Below are positions 34,951 through 46,800 of a stretch of DNA of 64,000 nucleotides, in pieces; the stretch's first letter is position 1, and every line of letters starts with the position of its first letter. This stretch comes from Mytilinidion resinicola. Taxonomy: Eukaryota; Ascomycota; Dothideomycetes; Mytilinidiales; Mytilinidiaceae. The position numbers and the translations under genes were made by a program. Under the pieces are notes generated by a model that saw nothing but the letters and a program-made list of their open reading frames with translations, did not search any database and was not told the DNA's origin. Where the stretch lies: the NCBI RefSeq assembly GCF_010093595.1, contig NW_022985449.1:1035253-1099252 (forward strand), written 5' to 3'.

Positions 34951-36262
34951 TGTGTCGGGTATGCGGGCGTGGGGGAGCGGCAGGAGTTTCGCATGCTGTG
35001 AGTCGCCGTGCAGAGTGAAGTGTCGATGGATGCTGGCCGACGTGGTCAATGGAGAAGCGAGAAATGGCTCAAGCGGCGGGCGCGGCGGGCGGGCTCAGAC
35101 GGGCCAAAGGGTGCTGGACAGGTGGCCTCGGGGCAGTCGCTTCTGGCGATGCACTGCTGAGGTGGCGCAGGATCCGGAGATTTTTTGGCGGCTGGGGGAG
35201 GGCGTGGTGTAGGCCGAGTCGCTGATGAGGCATGACGATTGCTGTTGGACGGGTCTCCCGCAGGCTGACGGCCACCAGGCACGCCCGATTTGCCAGCACA
35301 TTGTCGACACACTCCCGCACTCCCACACTCCCGCCTCTGCGCACATGCGACGAATAAAACAGCCCGCGCAGGTCCGTCAGCTGATGTCGTACAGTACGGC
35401 TCAGTGCGCCATGCACATCGTCACCAGCAGCGCCTGACTGCCTGATGCCGCCGCCCGCCGAATCACGCCCCAGCACCGTTGCTCCCGTCGACACCACGCC
35501 AAGCGAGCTGTATTTCTGCTCCCAGTGCCGGCGACCAGACGGCCGGCATGCCGTTCGATCGGAGATGGCCTTCTCAGCACTCGTTGCCCGATCACGTTGC
35601 CACTGCTACCCGCGTCGTCGACAGCGCTGCCGCATTTGATAGGGCTTGCGCGTGCCTGCATCCCACGCGGGAGCGACGTTGAATCCTCCAGCCACAAGAA
35701 GCAAGCCGCCGCCGTGCTGGGCGGCTTTTCAACGGTCTCGCTCGCGTCCGACGCCGGCAGTCGCTCGGTACCAGTTGACAAACCACACTGACGTGCGCTC
35801 AGTCCAGGCTTCAAGACTCTTCTCCATCGTTCTTCGACATTCCCATGGACTTGAACGCACGACGCTTGTGTGTGGGGCGGCGATCAACCAGAGCCTTGGG
35901 AATAGCTTGCCGTTGGGGGTTACCTGTGTGCCTGTATCAGCCTTGTGTTCGTGAGAGGCTTGGCACAACTTTGGCATCACCAAATGTAGGTTCAGTTCAA
36001 GCAGAAATGATCCTAAATGGGAAGTGTTAGGCCTCGCCAGACTGTAAATTAGCACTTGGTTTTCCGTAATCAGCGATTGGCGCGAATAGCTGCGGGCGTT
36101 TTCGAATCGAGAGCAGGCGGAGTCGGCCGGGCTGTGGAGGTTCAGCCGCGCTGCATTTTAACGCAGATCAGTCTTCCTTCCATACCCACAGTGTTATCTC
36201 ATTCGTCAGCAAAAACACTCGTGCCATATATTATTCATTGCCATTTATTCCGGCTCATAACC
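34951..36262. other. Divergent intergenic region
   Basis: 1.3 kb between the Vac7-like and kinase genes, probably both promoters. GC-rich overlapping ORFs on both strands are not supported. The open frame runs back to 36056 ahead of the kinase ATG but has no ATG there. Confidence 0.45.
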
Positions 36263-37768
36263 ATGGCGTCGATGGTGTCCTCCGGCTCAGCTCTCCAGGA
36301 AGTATGGCATGAGGTCTACGCGGCGTCGAACCCACCCCCGCTCAGCCATATTCGCGAGCTTGGAAGAGGAGGGTTTTCTATTGTCGACGCTGTGCAAGTA
36401 ACCGGAGGCCTGCATTCAGGGCGAGTGATGGCTCGGAAGGTCGTACGCTTGCCGCGTCTCCCCAGCAAACATCGCAGCCTGCTACGCTCCGTCCTCGAAG
36501 AGGTGCAGATTCTCAATCGTCTCAAACATATTCACGTTATCACTGTCGCGTTTACCTACGAGGAACTCGATGCCAAAAGTAGGGCCATTGCTTTCGGTAT
36601 CTTGATGCCGACGGTGGCGGAGCAAAGCCTTGCTGAATTCCTAGAAGACCAGGAATCCGATCTTCAAGACTACCGGGACCGTCAAATGGAGATGGAGGCC
36701 GCTCAACTACTCCAGAAAGCCCGCAAGAGATTGGGGAAATGGTACCTGTGCCTTGCGCAAGCACTCGCATATCTCCACCAGGAGCGCGTTCGGCATCGGG
36801 ATATTAAGCCAGCGAACATCCTAATCAAGGACGATGCCGTGTTTCTGACCGACTTTGGCCTCTCAAAGTACTTTGAAGATCAGTTGACTACGATGACCTA
36901 TGGGGTAACCGAGAAAACACAAATGTATTGCGCGCCGGAGGTGGCAGCAAGTGAACACAGAGGCCGTCCCTCGGATATCTGGTCATTAGGCTGCGTCTTT
37001 CTCGAAATGACGACTATTTATGCCGGTGCTTCACTTTCTGAATTTGCATCTACGCGAGGCCCTGTTGGTCAACGTGCGTACCACTTGCATCCCGAAACGA
37101 CCCTTCGTTGGGTCCGGATGCTTCAGAACATCCAGCCTCGGATATCGGAAACCTCTATATCCTGGTGCTTATTCATGCTCAACCCAGTCGCGTCCAAGCG
37201 TATAACAGCGATGTCCTTAGCCGACTTGACGCTGTCTCCGACCTCAATCGGATCATCCGATTTTATTTCTCCTAATTGCTCTTGTACGCGATCTGAAAAG
37301 CCTTCTTCGAAAGTAGGTGCCCAAAAAGCGGCAATTCGGCATCTGGATATCTACCTTTCAACTACGGAGCTTTACACTTGGGATGACCTGCGAAGTTTCG
37401 AGGAATATCAACAGCAGGCCGCCAAAGGCACGCCACAAACCTCTGGAGACGATCAACCGAATCCGGAACCTGCATTTAAAGCTATCTCAATCGCAGACTT
37501 TTCTCTAGACGTCCTAGAGACAGTAGATGCCACCTCTCTTTCTCGACCTGCGCAAGACAGATTGGCTCAGGCTAAGAAGGCAGCTGCTGAAGGTGTTGCA
37601 GAACTTGCGGCGGGACAGGAAGTTCCTCGCAGACAGACCCAGAGCCAAGACAACCCCGCAAATGACGGCGAAAGCAGTGGGGAGGAGACTATCGAGAGCC
37701 GTGTAGCTCGCATCAAAGCTCGCGTTGCCGAGCTTACTGGGAATGTTGGTGGTGAGGAGCGGCGTTAG
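36263..37768 (+). CDS. Ser/Thr protein kinase, subfamily unplaced
   Basis: A single exon of 501 aa from an ATG in good context (AACCATGG). The kinase signature is complete: P-loop GRGGFS (34-39), VAIK-type Lys59 (VMARKVVR), catalytic loop HRDIKPANI (178-186), DFG (197-199, TDFGLSKYF) and APEV with DIWSLGCVFLEM. The region between the Lys and the loop carries a charged insert (ESDLQDYRDRQMEMEAAQLLQ). After residue 370 there is a non-kinase tail, mostly charged and helical (RPAQDRLAQAKKAAAEGVAEL), ending in IESRVARIKARVAELTG. Proteins of this type are numerous in filamentous fungi, often in expanded families. No specific substrate can be given. Confidence 0.88.
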   Translation: MASMVSSGSALQEVWHEVYAASNPPPLSHIRELGRGGFSIVDAVQVTGGLHSGRVMARKVVRLPRLPSKHRSLLRSVLEEVQILNRLKHIHVITVAFTYEELDAKSRAIAFGILMPTVAEQSLAEFLEDQESDLQDYRDRQMEMEAAQLLQKARKRLGKWYLCLAQALAYLHQERVRHRDIKPANILIKDDAVFLTDFGLSKYFEDQLTTMTYGVTEKTQMYCAPEVAASEHRGRPSDIWSLGCVFLEMTTIYAGASLSEFASTRGPVGQRAYHLHPETTLRWVRMLQNIQPRISETSISWCLFMLNPVASKRITAMSLADLTLSPTSIGSSDFISPNCSCTRSEKPSSKVGAQKAAIRHLDIYLSTTELYTWDDLRSFEEYQQQAAKGTPQTSGDDQPNPEPAFKAISIADFSLDVLETVDATSLSRPAQDRLAQAKKAAAEGVAELAAGQEVPRRQTQSQDNPANDGESSGEETIESRVARIKARVAELTGNVGGEERR

Positions 37769-38369
37769 AATATCAACCGGATCTGATCTCGAAATTCGAT
37801 CCGGTAAATGATGTGGCGATCAGCGCTGAACTCCGCGCCCTTGCCATGTAAGACTACGAAATGTTATCCCAAGGCGCAAAAGAGCTCCATGAGAGTGGTA
37901 TTACAACCGGATTCGAGATATGGAACGTACACTGGTGGCGTGGGAGCACAGTTGAATGGGCAATCATGCCAAGCTTTCTTTAAGGCGACAAGTGACATTT
38001 TACGACTGAATACTTCAGTAACTAGTTTAAGTGTCTACGCTATCATTACGTGTATGCGCCCTACCTCTCCTAGGAGTACTAGCAAGTGAACTTTGAACTC
38101 CCTCACTCGAGATCGAACTTTCGTTTCAAGGTTGGGGCCTCAGGGGACAACCTTGGAATTTAGCACAGCCACACTTAACCGCCCTGATGCACGCCACATA
38201 GGTCCCTAACCGCCCACGGCCCCTCCCGTCCTCCCGTCCAACCTCAAATCCAGCCTCGCAGGCTGTGCAATACGAGCACGAAACTCGGCTCCAGGCCGAG
38301 GAGCTGAAAATAGAAAACTCACTCCTCCCCAGACCTTGACCTGACTTTCCTTTGCTCAATGTCAACACC
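37769..38369. other. Intergenic, promoter of F-box-like gene
   Basis: 600 bp with no supported gene. The stretch 38235-38350 is the probable leader of the next gene. Confidence 0.5.
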
Positions 38370-39736
38370 ATGTCCAAGAAGACGCCCTTCTCAAATATCC
38401 ACGACACGAAAGATGAAGACTTGTGGACATACACAGGCCCCCCTGTGAAGGGTACTGGTAAGAACACTCACAAAAGGAGGACTAGGAAACAGCAGATGAA
38501 GGAAAAGAGTATCTGGGATATTCCAGCGAAGCCGGTTGTGCAAGAGAGTGTAGAGGACCTAGAGGGGTGGAGGAGCTTTAAAGGGCCTAGCTTTCGGCCG
38601 AAGAAAGCTATGAGTGCTGGGAACAGTATTGTTCCAAAGAAACCTGTCCTGAAGCGGAGGAGTGAGGAGGATTTGTGGGCTATTCCTACTACAGAAAAGG
38701 ACTTCAACGAGCAAGCGTCAAAGATGGAGGATGTCGTCTGGAGCAGTAAACCCACTGAAGTTCGAAATCCACCATCAAGCGGTTTCGAACCGCCAAACTT
38801 AGTGGACCCAAAGGCATATACGACGATGCCCAAGGCCTCTACCCCTCCAGACCCAATGCAAATCAAGGTCAGTGAAACAATTTGGAGGCTCGAGAGAGAG
38901 CAAGCACGCCTACCACCTGTAAGTGATTACGCTTCTACCTTTCCGACTCTATGTGTCTAGATCCAACATCAGATTCGAACCCGCAAATCGAGTCCTGAGT
39001 ACTGACTCCTCTCCAGCAACCACCCCAAAGCGCTCCCTCCACCCTCACCTCCCCCAAAACCGAAACCACCGCCCCGCCCCCCTTCTCCCTCCTCCTCTCC
39101 CTCCCCACCGAGCTCCAACTCTCCATCACCGACCTCCTCCCCACCGAAACCATCCTCGCCCTCCGCACCACCTGCCACCACCTGCACACCCTCCTCCCAC
39201 CCCCGTCCCTCGGCCCCCTCCTCGCCCTCGAACGCACCCCCTGGGCCCGCAACCGCCGCTTCCCGCTCTGGACCTGCTCCCTCTGCCTACGCCTCCGCCC
39301 CGCCCCCGCCTTCGCCGACACCATGGTGCGCGGCGCGCGCGGGCTCAACGGCAAGGAACCGCACAAGCGCTTCTGCGTCGCCTGCGGCATCCGCCCGGAC
39401 CCTGGCACGCGCGCGTCGCGGTACGCGCCGGGGTCCGAGGTCATCGTGAGCGGGGTGCGGCATGTGTTTTGCCGGGAGTGCAGGGGGTATGAGCGGGAGT
39501 TGGGGGGGAAGGGGACCGGGGTTTGCAGGGGGTGTCATGAGGAGATGGGGCTGGGGGGCATGGTGAGGGGGGTGGAGAGGGGTGTGAATCCCGGGAGGGA
39601 GAAGAGGGCGAGGAGGGGGTGGCGGAGGGGAGGGGTGCTGGGAGGGCGGGATCCGTATGGTTATGAGAGCGAGGATTGTGAGTTGCTGGATGGGTATGAT
39701 TCGGATTTTTGGGAGAGTTATGATCCGGCGGATTGA
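38370..39736 (+). CDS. F-box-like protein with Cys-rich C-terminus
   Basis: Exons 38370-38918 and 39017-39736 (98-nt intron, phase 0) give 422 aa, joining as RLPPQPPQSAPS. Residues 1-180 are basic and disordered, with recurring short W-containing stretches (LWTYTGPP, SIWDIPAKP, LWAIPTTEK). At about 200 lies an F-box-like motif (LLSLPTELQLSITDLLPTETILALRTTCHHLH). It is followed by a Cys-rich region with pairs RFPLWTCSLCL, FCVACGIR, VFCREC and GVCRGCHEE. The likely role is a substrate adaptor for SCF ubiquitin ligases, but only the F-box fold is supported. In exon 2 the coding strand is C-rich to about 39310, then G-rich to the stop. Confidence 0.82.
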
Positions 39737-40093
39737 GGGTTAGGGGTCGCTGGGTTGTGTGTGGAGTGTCATTTTCTATTAGAATATTCTTGTTTTTGGG
39801 TTTGTCGAGGATTGCATGTCGTACAGTAGATATCCGTACACTTTCTTGCGACTGTCTATGGGGCTTCAACGTACTCATGGGAATTGGGGATAGCGGATAC
39901 ACTTCCTATCTGCGTACACTATGTTAACACTATCTGGGGTAGCCTCGCGAGTTTACTAGTTGTCCAAAATGCCGAGCTTCTCTCTTTTTCGGAATGTTAA
40001 AAATACTATGAAGCTCTTCACGCAGTGGTAAACGAGTGTATGCATTTCGATGACGAGGCAATGTAGATCTATGGTAAATCTGTTGCGCATTTC
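39737..40093. other. Convergent gap with MITE-arm remnant
   Basis: No gene. At 40011-40046 the text GAAGCTCTTCACGCAGTGG resembles one arm of the MITE-like element at 17741-17781. It is a probable decayed remnant just below the HET gene. Confidence 0.45.
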
Positions 40094-41509
40094 CTAGACA
40101 AACCGTGCCATAGCATCATCACCTACAAGTCGATGTGGTGGCTGCTTAGCTGTTCTCTGCTCAGCGTGGACCATTCTGACATAATGCTCTACATCCAAGC
40201 TTGATAGCTTTGAATATGATTCGCCCTTAGCGAGAGACTGTTTCAGCAGACGGCCAAGGGTAATGTGACTTCCCACATCAAGGTGACTCTCATCGTGTAC
40301 AACACGGTGGATGACGTCCGTAAAGATCTCGTACAATGACTTTTGATAGTCAATGGGAACCCTGCGATGCTCTGGTACAAGGCCGAGCAAACCATACACT
40401 TTGTCTTGAGGCTTCTCACACTGCCATCCCTCGAAAGTGTCAAGAATATATTCTAACCTTTGACCAGAAGTGATCTCAGCTTTCTCATTGATGATAGCCC
40501 TAGCGTCCTGGCTTCCAGGGATATCGGAAACACGCTTGGCTTCGCCTGGCTTTTCTCGAAGGACTTTTGCAATTCTGAAGAATTCCTCGAATCTGGACCA
40601 GTCAACACGATAATCACCGCAAAACACCACCACAGATCGGGCGAGCATAACCTCCTGAAGGATCCAAATACGTTTTCAGTACGGCCGACTGAAGAGCGAC
40701 CGCATAGCTGTGCTTAGGGGCGTGTCGCCTTCAAAATTGTTGGGGTCGTCGGAGTCGTGGAAGCCGCCGTAGTCGTCGAAATCGAAGTCGTTGAAGTTGT
40801 CGGGATTTTCAAGGTTGTTCAAGTTGTCGAGGTCCTCAAAGTCGTCGAGGCCCCAAAGGCCTTCGAAGCCGTTTTCGTCAGAATGTCTTATCTGCTCTAC
40901 GATGTTCGCAGAACTTTGGTGACCATATGAGTCGTTACCCTCGACGACGGAGTTGTGATAGCCTGGGAAACTTGATGGGCGGACCATGGCCGGCGATTCT
41001 TGATAATCAAGAACAGAGCGTGCCCTACGGACCAAGGCCGACGATTCCTGGTGATCACCGGAATGTGCCCCACCAGAAATGCGAGCCATGGCGAGATCGC
41101 TCGAATCAGCCTCCGGTCCAAGCCAGGCCACGACTTCAGATGCACTTTTGTAGATCTGGCCCATGAAATTCACTTGATGATTTCTCTCCTGAACTTTAGA
41201 CTGGTCGATACAGATCTGGTCAGTGAAGAAGAAGGTCGGGGGATCGTAGCGTACCGCCTCCAAAAACAGATAGAGATTCTCCCGGACTGTAAATGATGTG
41301 CCTTCGACTAGTATGTTTTTAGCAGGAAGCGGCGCTCCCCACGTGTAGGATAAAGCTTTGTAGATCGGGCCGCCCGAGAGTTCGACCACCTTCAATTCGC
41401 AGTTAATGAGTTCTGATGTTGACGGTGTTATGCGAAGAAGCCGAATTTGCTGGCGCGAATGGTCGAGCGGTTCGTATAGAAAGTCGCAGTTGGGATTTGG
41501 ACAGCTCAT
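40094..41509 (-). pseudogene. HET-domain gene broken by an in-frame TGA
   Basis: The reading frame runs from ATG 41509 to 40094 with one internal stop, TGA at 40678-40676. Before it: MSCPNPNCDF, then the HET core (YKALSYTWGAP, FFTDQICIDQSK, QVNFMGQIYKSASEVVAWLG). After it, in the same frame: KRIWILQEVMLARSVVVFCGDY and VYGLLGLVPEHRRVPIDYQ. The stop falls where HET proteins have Trp (FSRPYW), so TGG to TGA is the simplest cause. HET genes drive incompatibility between unlike mycelia, and loss alleles are common. An Asn/Asp-rich repeat separates the two conserved halves. The start could be further upstream if a 5' exon exists. A sequencing error at one base cannot be excluded. Confidence 0.85.
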
Positions 41510-43857
41510 GATGAGTGCTGGAGTGAAGGAGCCTTGTGAATGGCATAGCCTTGTAGCCGCGTTCTTGTCCGGCTGCAAGAAGACTGTGTTAGTAGGTGCA
41601 AAGGACAGATCTGATTTGCAGATAGACTTGAAGGGAGATTAGTAACATCAAAGGAAGTGTATCGAAGCAAGAGAACTGACGTTGGCTGAATGCGGGGATT
41701 GAAGATAGCGACAGAGGAGGAAGACCAGAACTCAGCCTCATAGGCAACAAGGTCCTGCTGGTGTGTCTTTGGCACATGATCTCTCGCTGTAGGGGCCGAT
41801 ACTGACATTGTATTGATCCCATTCAGTATTGTATTCCAAATCTCGTTCTCCATCTAAAATCAATAGAGGTTCCGATGTTGTTGATTCCCCGAGTGACCGT
41901 GCACGTCAGCACGTGTTTCACACGTGCATATCTCACGTAGCGGAGCACAACTTGACGTTAGAGATGTCGGAGTCCGTATTATCGAATCCTGTCACTAGGG
42001 CTGACAAGAAAAAAAGATGGATTTCCTAGAATAGCCTCTCGGGTTGAACAGCGTGGTACCTATAAGTTACTAAGAGCAGGCAGTGTTTTTTACCAACGGC
42101 TAAATATTACCGTATCATATTCGAATTAGGAAGCACATCAGAGCGAATTGATTCTGGGTCGATCCCAAGGTATCAAGCGTGATGCAAAGGCCATGTATGA
42201 TAACAACACTGGTCGAGTGTCGAATAGCGAGCAATGGACAATTGAGGCCCATAGCATCGACCCATGCTCACGCCATTTGGGGAAGATTTAGTCCCGAAAG
42301 AGGAGGACGACGAAGAAGACGAAGAAGACTCCACAGGCCTCGGACTTGACAGGCTATAATTGGTAGGCGTTCGCATCAACGGGCGCCGCATGGTGATGAA
42401 GACACGTTGACTGCAGCTGGTGGAGTTGACGTGCAGTGGTGAGGCGCAGGGGCAGGGAGCAAACAGCGGTCAAAAGTTTTCGACACCGCCATGAAGACGA
42501 ATTGGCCAATGAATCAGGCGCGACCTGTGGTGTCTGTCATGTTTTAATGCTCGCTTTGCAGCGGTCTTGGAGAGCGGCAGCGGTGCGATGTTCGCGAGGC
42601 GTGTCGTTAAGCGTCGGATGTGTGCTTTGACTTATAGTTCGCACAATCGATACCTGGACGGATAGATGATAGATGTATCGATAGAGAGGCTATCAAGATC
42701 TCCGCCACGTCGTCGCCGGACAGGAGGGCAGGCGCCAATTGGGTGCCCAGCGGGCCGCACCGGGGGAGCGCACGCCCTTGACCCCTTTCCAGCATGAAGC
42801 GCGGGAGATTGGGTCGCTGGAAGCGGCAGAAGCGCGAGGGCATCCCCGGACCATGCAAGATGACGATAATTTAGGGGTTCAAGGATCCCGGGGGTGCACT
42901 GCGCGGCCATCGGGGCGGATCTTGGGCATCACAGCAATCATAACAATCACAACAACATGTAAACACGGTGGCGACTGTCGCTGCCTCACGTCAACACGGC
43001 GGCCTAAGCCAGGCAGGCAGCCGCGGCACAGCCCAGCGCCCTCGAGTCCCTGCGCAGCAGTCGGCGGCGTCTGGGGCAGCAAATGTCGCGGCACCTCACA
43101 CGTTGGCTTGGACGTGTGGGTGCAGGGCGTTTGTCGGTCGTGGCTGCCGTCTGGCCGTTTTTGTTTGGATGGCCCGAGCGCGCTTGGCAGAAACGCGTGA
43201 ATCCGCTCCATCCATCGAAGGCCCGAGTCGAACTGGACCCGATGCCAATAATCCGACTCTCCTCCTGTTCCCATCCTGCGCAGCGCGACCTCCTGCAATC
43301 CTCTCCCCAGATCGCGCCGGCTTCCTTCAACGACCAGCGCTGCATCGCGCGCCCTCGCCACCGGCTTGTTTACTTCGCCGACGCGCATTCCTCACACGTT
43401 GCCCACGTCACCCACGCTCCGCTCCACGCCTGCCCATCCAACACCCGCCAGCACACCTCGCCGCTCCTCCGCCTACCCACTCTCCCGCTCCCCTCCTCGT
43501 CAACAGCCCGCCCCTCGCGCTGCCATCCGCGTTGAATGGAGCCCGGCCACGCCCTGCTGCTCATCGCTCGTTGACTGGAGGCGAGTGAGACGCTCTGCAG
43601 TCGACACCACACTCCACGCATTCCTACGTCAGGCCGCTCGCTGTCCGCTTGCCGTATCGTTATCGATTGACTCCGCACTTCAATGCGACCCTCACCTTCA
43701 TCGACTGCTGCTTGATCCGCAAGTACGCGACAGAGACATCCGTTGACGCTGGTTTCACTTGCTCCCAGACACACACCCGGCGCAAGCACGCACCGCCGTC
43801 GCCGCAGTTCACTTCCACAACAACACCCACATTCACCACCCTCCATCGCACGGCGCC
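41510..43857. other. Divergent intergenic region, HET to WEE1
   Basis: 2.3 kb. 41590-41853 minus has an open frame with a plausible splice pair but no frame-true join to the HET gene. The rest up to 42650 shows no gene. 42700-43857, rich in C tracts, is probably the promoter and long leader of WEE1. Overlapping ORFs of over 150 aa on both strands there are compositional. Confidence 0.45.
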
Positions 43858-46800
43858 ATGGACTTTGCTTATTCCCCGCACCGCGAGACGGGCGGCACCC
43901 TCCATCTCCACTCCCCAACACACCCACACCCGCACTCCTACCACCTGGAGGGGTTCCCCTCTATCAAGCAGATCCGGCGCTCCCTGTCACGTTCACCGTC
44001 GAAGCCGTCGCGCTTCCAGCTGCACTCCAAGTCCTCGGATTCACCAGGCTCGCCCATCTCGCCTCTGGCGTTATCACGCGCCTTCAGCCCCAGGACTTTA
44101 AAGCCCGCGAGTCCCACCGGACCCCATACCGGCTCACCACTGTCGCAAGCGCCAACCACCACCAAGAAGAAGTTCTCGCTGCGCCGCACCACGCGCCGAA
44201 CCGCATCAAAGAGTCCCCGACGCGCTCTGGCCGACTCCGCAAACCAAGGCAACGCAACGCCATTCACCTCTCGACGAAGCTCTGGAGAGGAGAACCAAAA
44301 CATGAGCGCGCGCGCACCGCTTTTTGCCGACCAACCCGAAACTGAGTGCAAACCTTCGGTGCCGCGATTCAGTCTCGACGACGGCCCTATCAAATTCGAA
44401 TTTACGCGCTCACGTGGAGAGAGCGCGCCAGGTGCGAACTGCCTAATGCCGGCAAAATCGAGCCCGCTGAAGCGTAGCGACGGCATCATGAACCTGGACC
44501 AGGCGAGCTTGGGCAGTCCAGTGGCCAAGAGAAGGAGCCTGCATGGTGCTTCATTTGGCCCCGACTTCGACGTCTTCGATCACGGTCCAACCCCAAACTC
44601 TGAACAACCACAGCAATTCCGCAACCATGATCACGACATGGGCATTCACTCTTTCTCGTCGCCAATCCAGAAGACTGGCTCCCCACTGCGCAAATCGCTC
44701 TCACTGAGGAAGTCGACTCTGTCACAGCGATATGGCTCCAACGCTGCTCGACCCAAGGCCCAGGACCAAGGCCACGAATTCGCAATTCCAGGTCAGGCAG
44801 CATCCCGAACGAGGAATCGTATGTCTCTTGATAGCTCTCTAGGATTCGGTTCGCCACAAGCCCAGTCGCCATTCCGCAAGTCTATGGGTCTTGGTCTTAC
44901 ATCTGAGTCCGGGCGCCCAAATCTGCAGCAGCATTCCCATTCGTTTATGCGTGGTAGCGGTTCAATCAGCCACCAGCCCCATCCTCTCTCAAACGCTGTC
45001 ACTCCGTCATCTTCCATGTCGAGCCTAGGAGATGACTCACCGACTCATGCTCCTGCGCATGTTCCTCCGCATCCTGCGCCTCCAACTGCTGCTCCGCGAC
45101 ACCATATCTTTTCCAGGTCATTGCCTCTTGGTGCTACCCGTCCTAACCTGGGTGGGGATGCTCCGGAAATAGATTCCGAGAATGGATCCTTCGCAACACC
45201 AGCTGCGTACAAGATGGCGAAGCCACTTCCTCAGGCGTTCATGTCGACGGGATTGATATCTAAGCGCAATCGCAACGCCGACCTACCCCAACCGGGTTCT
45301 TATGCTAGCTATGCTATGCCGGACACGCCGTCTAAGAGGGCCTCTTTCCCTCCCATTACGTCGTCTCCGTCGATTCATCGTGGATTCGGGAAATCCATCA
45401 CACGCCATGAGTTCGGTACCCCGACCACTCCGTTCAGCCTGCATCCCACCGGTGCGACACCGATCTCGTTCGGAAAAGGAGTCAACATCTTCGGTACTCT
45501 TGGAAATCCTAGCATGAATCGTCGTGGTAGCTTCGCTAGCATCGACATCGACGTCGATGGTGATGATAATTCGGTTTCGCCATCCGGCAAGATGGACAGC
45601 CAATCCAGCATTGACGATATGCCGCCGACCCCTACGAAGCAAGGTGATGGCGCAGGTCGACGATCGAAGGATAACAGCCTCCGAAGCAGCCTCTTTGGTC
45701 GGCGTACGTCTCTAGGAGCTGATACATTCACCCCACCGACAGCATTGGATTTCGAATCTCCCGCCCAAGAAAACAATTGTAAGTCATCTCCATCAGGATC
45801 TACAGAGAGCTTGGTTAGAGACAGCGGTGATCCAATACTCCATGGATCTCCGACGCCTTCTCCTCACGTTTCTCCGACTTCCGCTGCCCTTTCTTTCGCT
45901 CGTTCGCGGCTTTCGCGACAATCGCAGAGCAAGCCGTTACCGGCGCCTCTTTTGAGACGCTCGATTCGAACTCTTCTTTCTCCTCCCGACGCAATGAACA
46001 TTACTAAGAACTCTCCCCTTTCCGCAGTGAGCCCGATACAAGCTTCAGAATCGTCTGAACGCAACTCTCCACATACACCATCGGAGTCATTTGTTCCACC
46101 TGACGCCAGTAGGCTAACGATCTCTGGTCGCGCCAACCGTCGTGGATCGATACCCTTCAACAGCAGCACGAACAGAAACACGTCGTTCCCGCCCGCAACT
46201 CCGACCACTAACCGCGATCACAAGGTGTACTTTGCAAACGGCCAGTCTGCTATTGCTCCGATTGCAGGACTAACCAAAAACGATGTGGACACCGCTCTTA
46301 CTAGCAGATTCGAAAACGTCTCGTTGCATGGAAACGGGGAGTTCTCGCAAGTCTACCGTGTTGAAGGTCTCATCAACCCACCACCAAGATCATCTTTCGA
46401 AGCCCCCTCTGGAAGCGTATGGGCTGTCAAGAAGGCGAAGCGACCGTATGCTGGACTGAAGGATCGGGACCGAAAGCTTCGCGAAGTCCACATCCTCCAG
46501 GCACTGAGCGGTAACGAGCATATTATTTTTTTCGCAGGCAGCTGGGAACACAAGAACTACCTCTACATCCAGACGGAGTTCTGCGAGAATGGCAATCTGA
46601 AGGATTTCTTGACTCAACATGGGTATAAGGGACGGTTGGACGACTTCCGGATTTGGAAGATTCTCCTAGAGTTATCAATGGTAAGTTTTCCATCTTCTCC
46701 CGCATGAAGGCATTGCTAACATCCCTCCAGGGCGTCAAACACATTCATGATTCCGGCTTTATTCATCTCGATCTAAAACCCGCAAACGTCTTCCTTGACT

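Noticed and set aside
40676..40678. TGA as a programmed readthrough or selenocysteine codon
   Set aside because: Fungi do not use selenocysteine, no readthrough context follows (AAA), and the codon stands where Trp is expected.
40094..41509. Repeat-induced point mutation as cause of the HET stop
   Set aside because: RIP would turn CpA into TpA. The change needed here (TGG to TGA) hits the other C of the CCA on the opposite strand.
41590..41853. Extra 5' exon for the HET gene
   Set aside because: A splice pair exists, but the phases do not join into the HET frame. It could be a spliced leader, so it is only mentioned.
42739..43927. Overlapping frames upstream of WEE1 on both strands
   Set aside because: Compositional (C-rich leader). 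They are mutually overlapping and lack domains.
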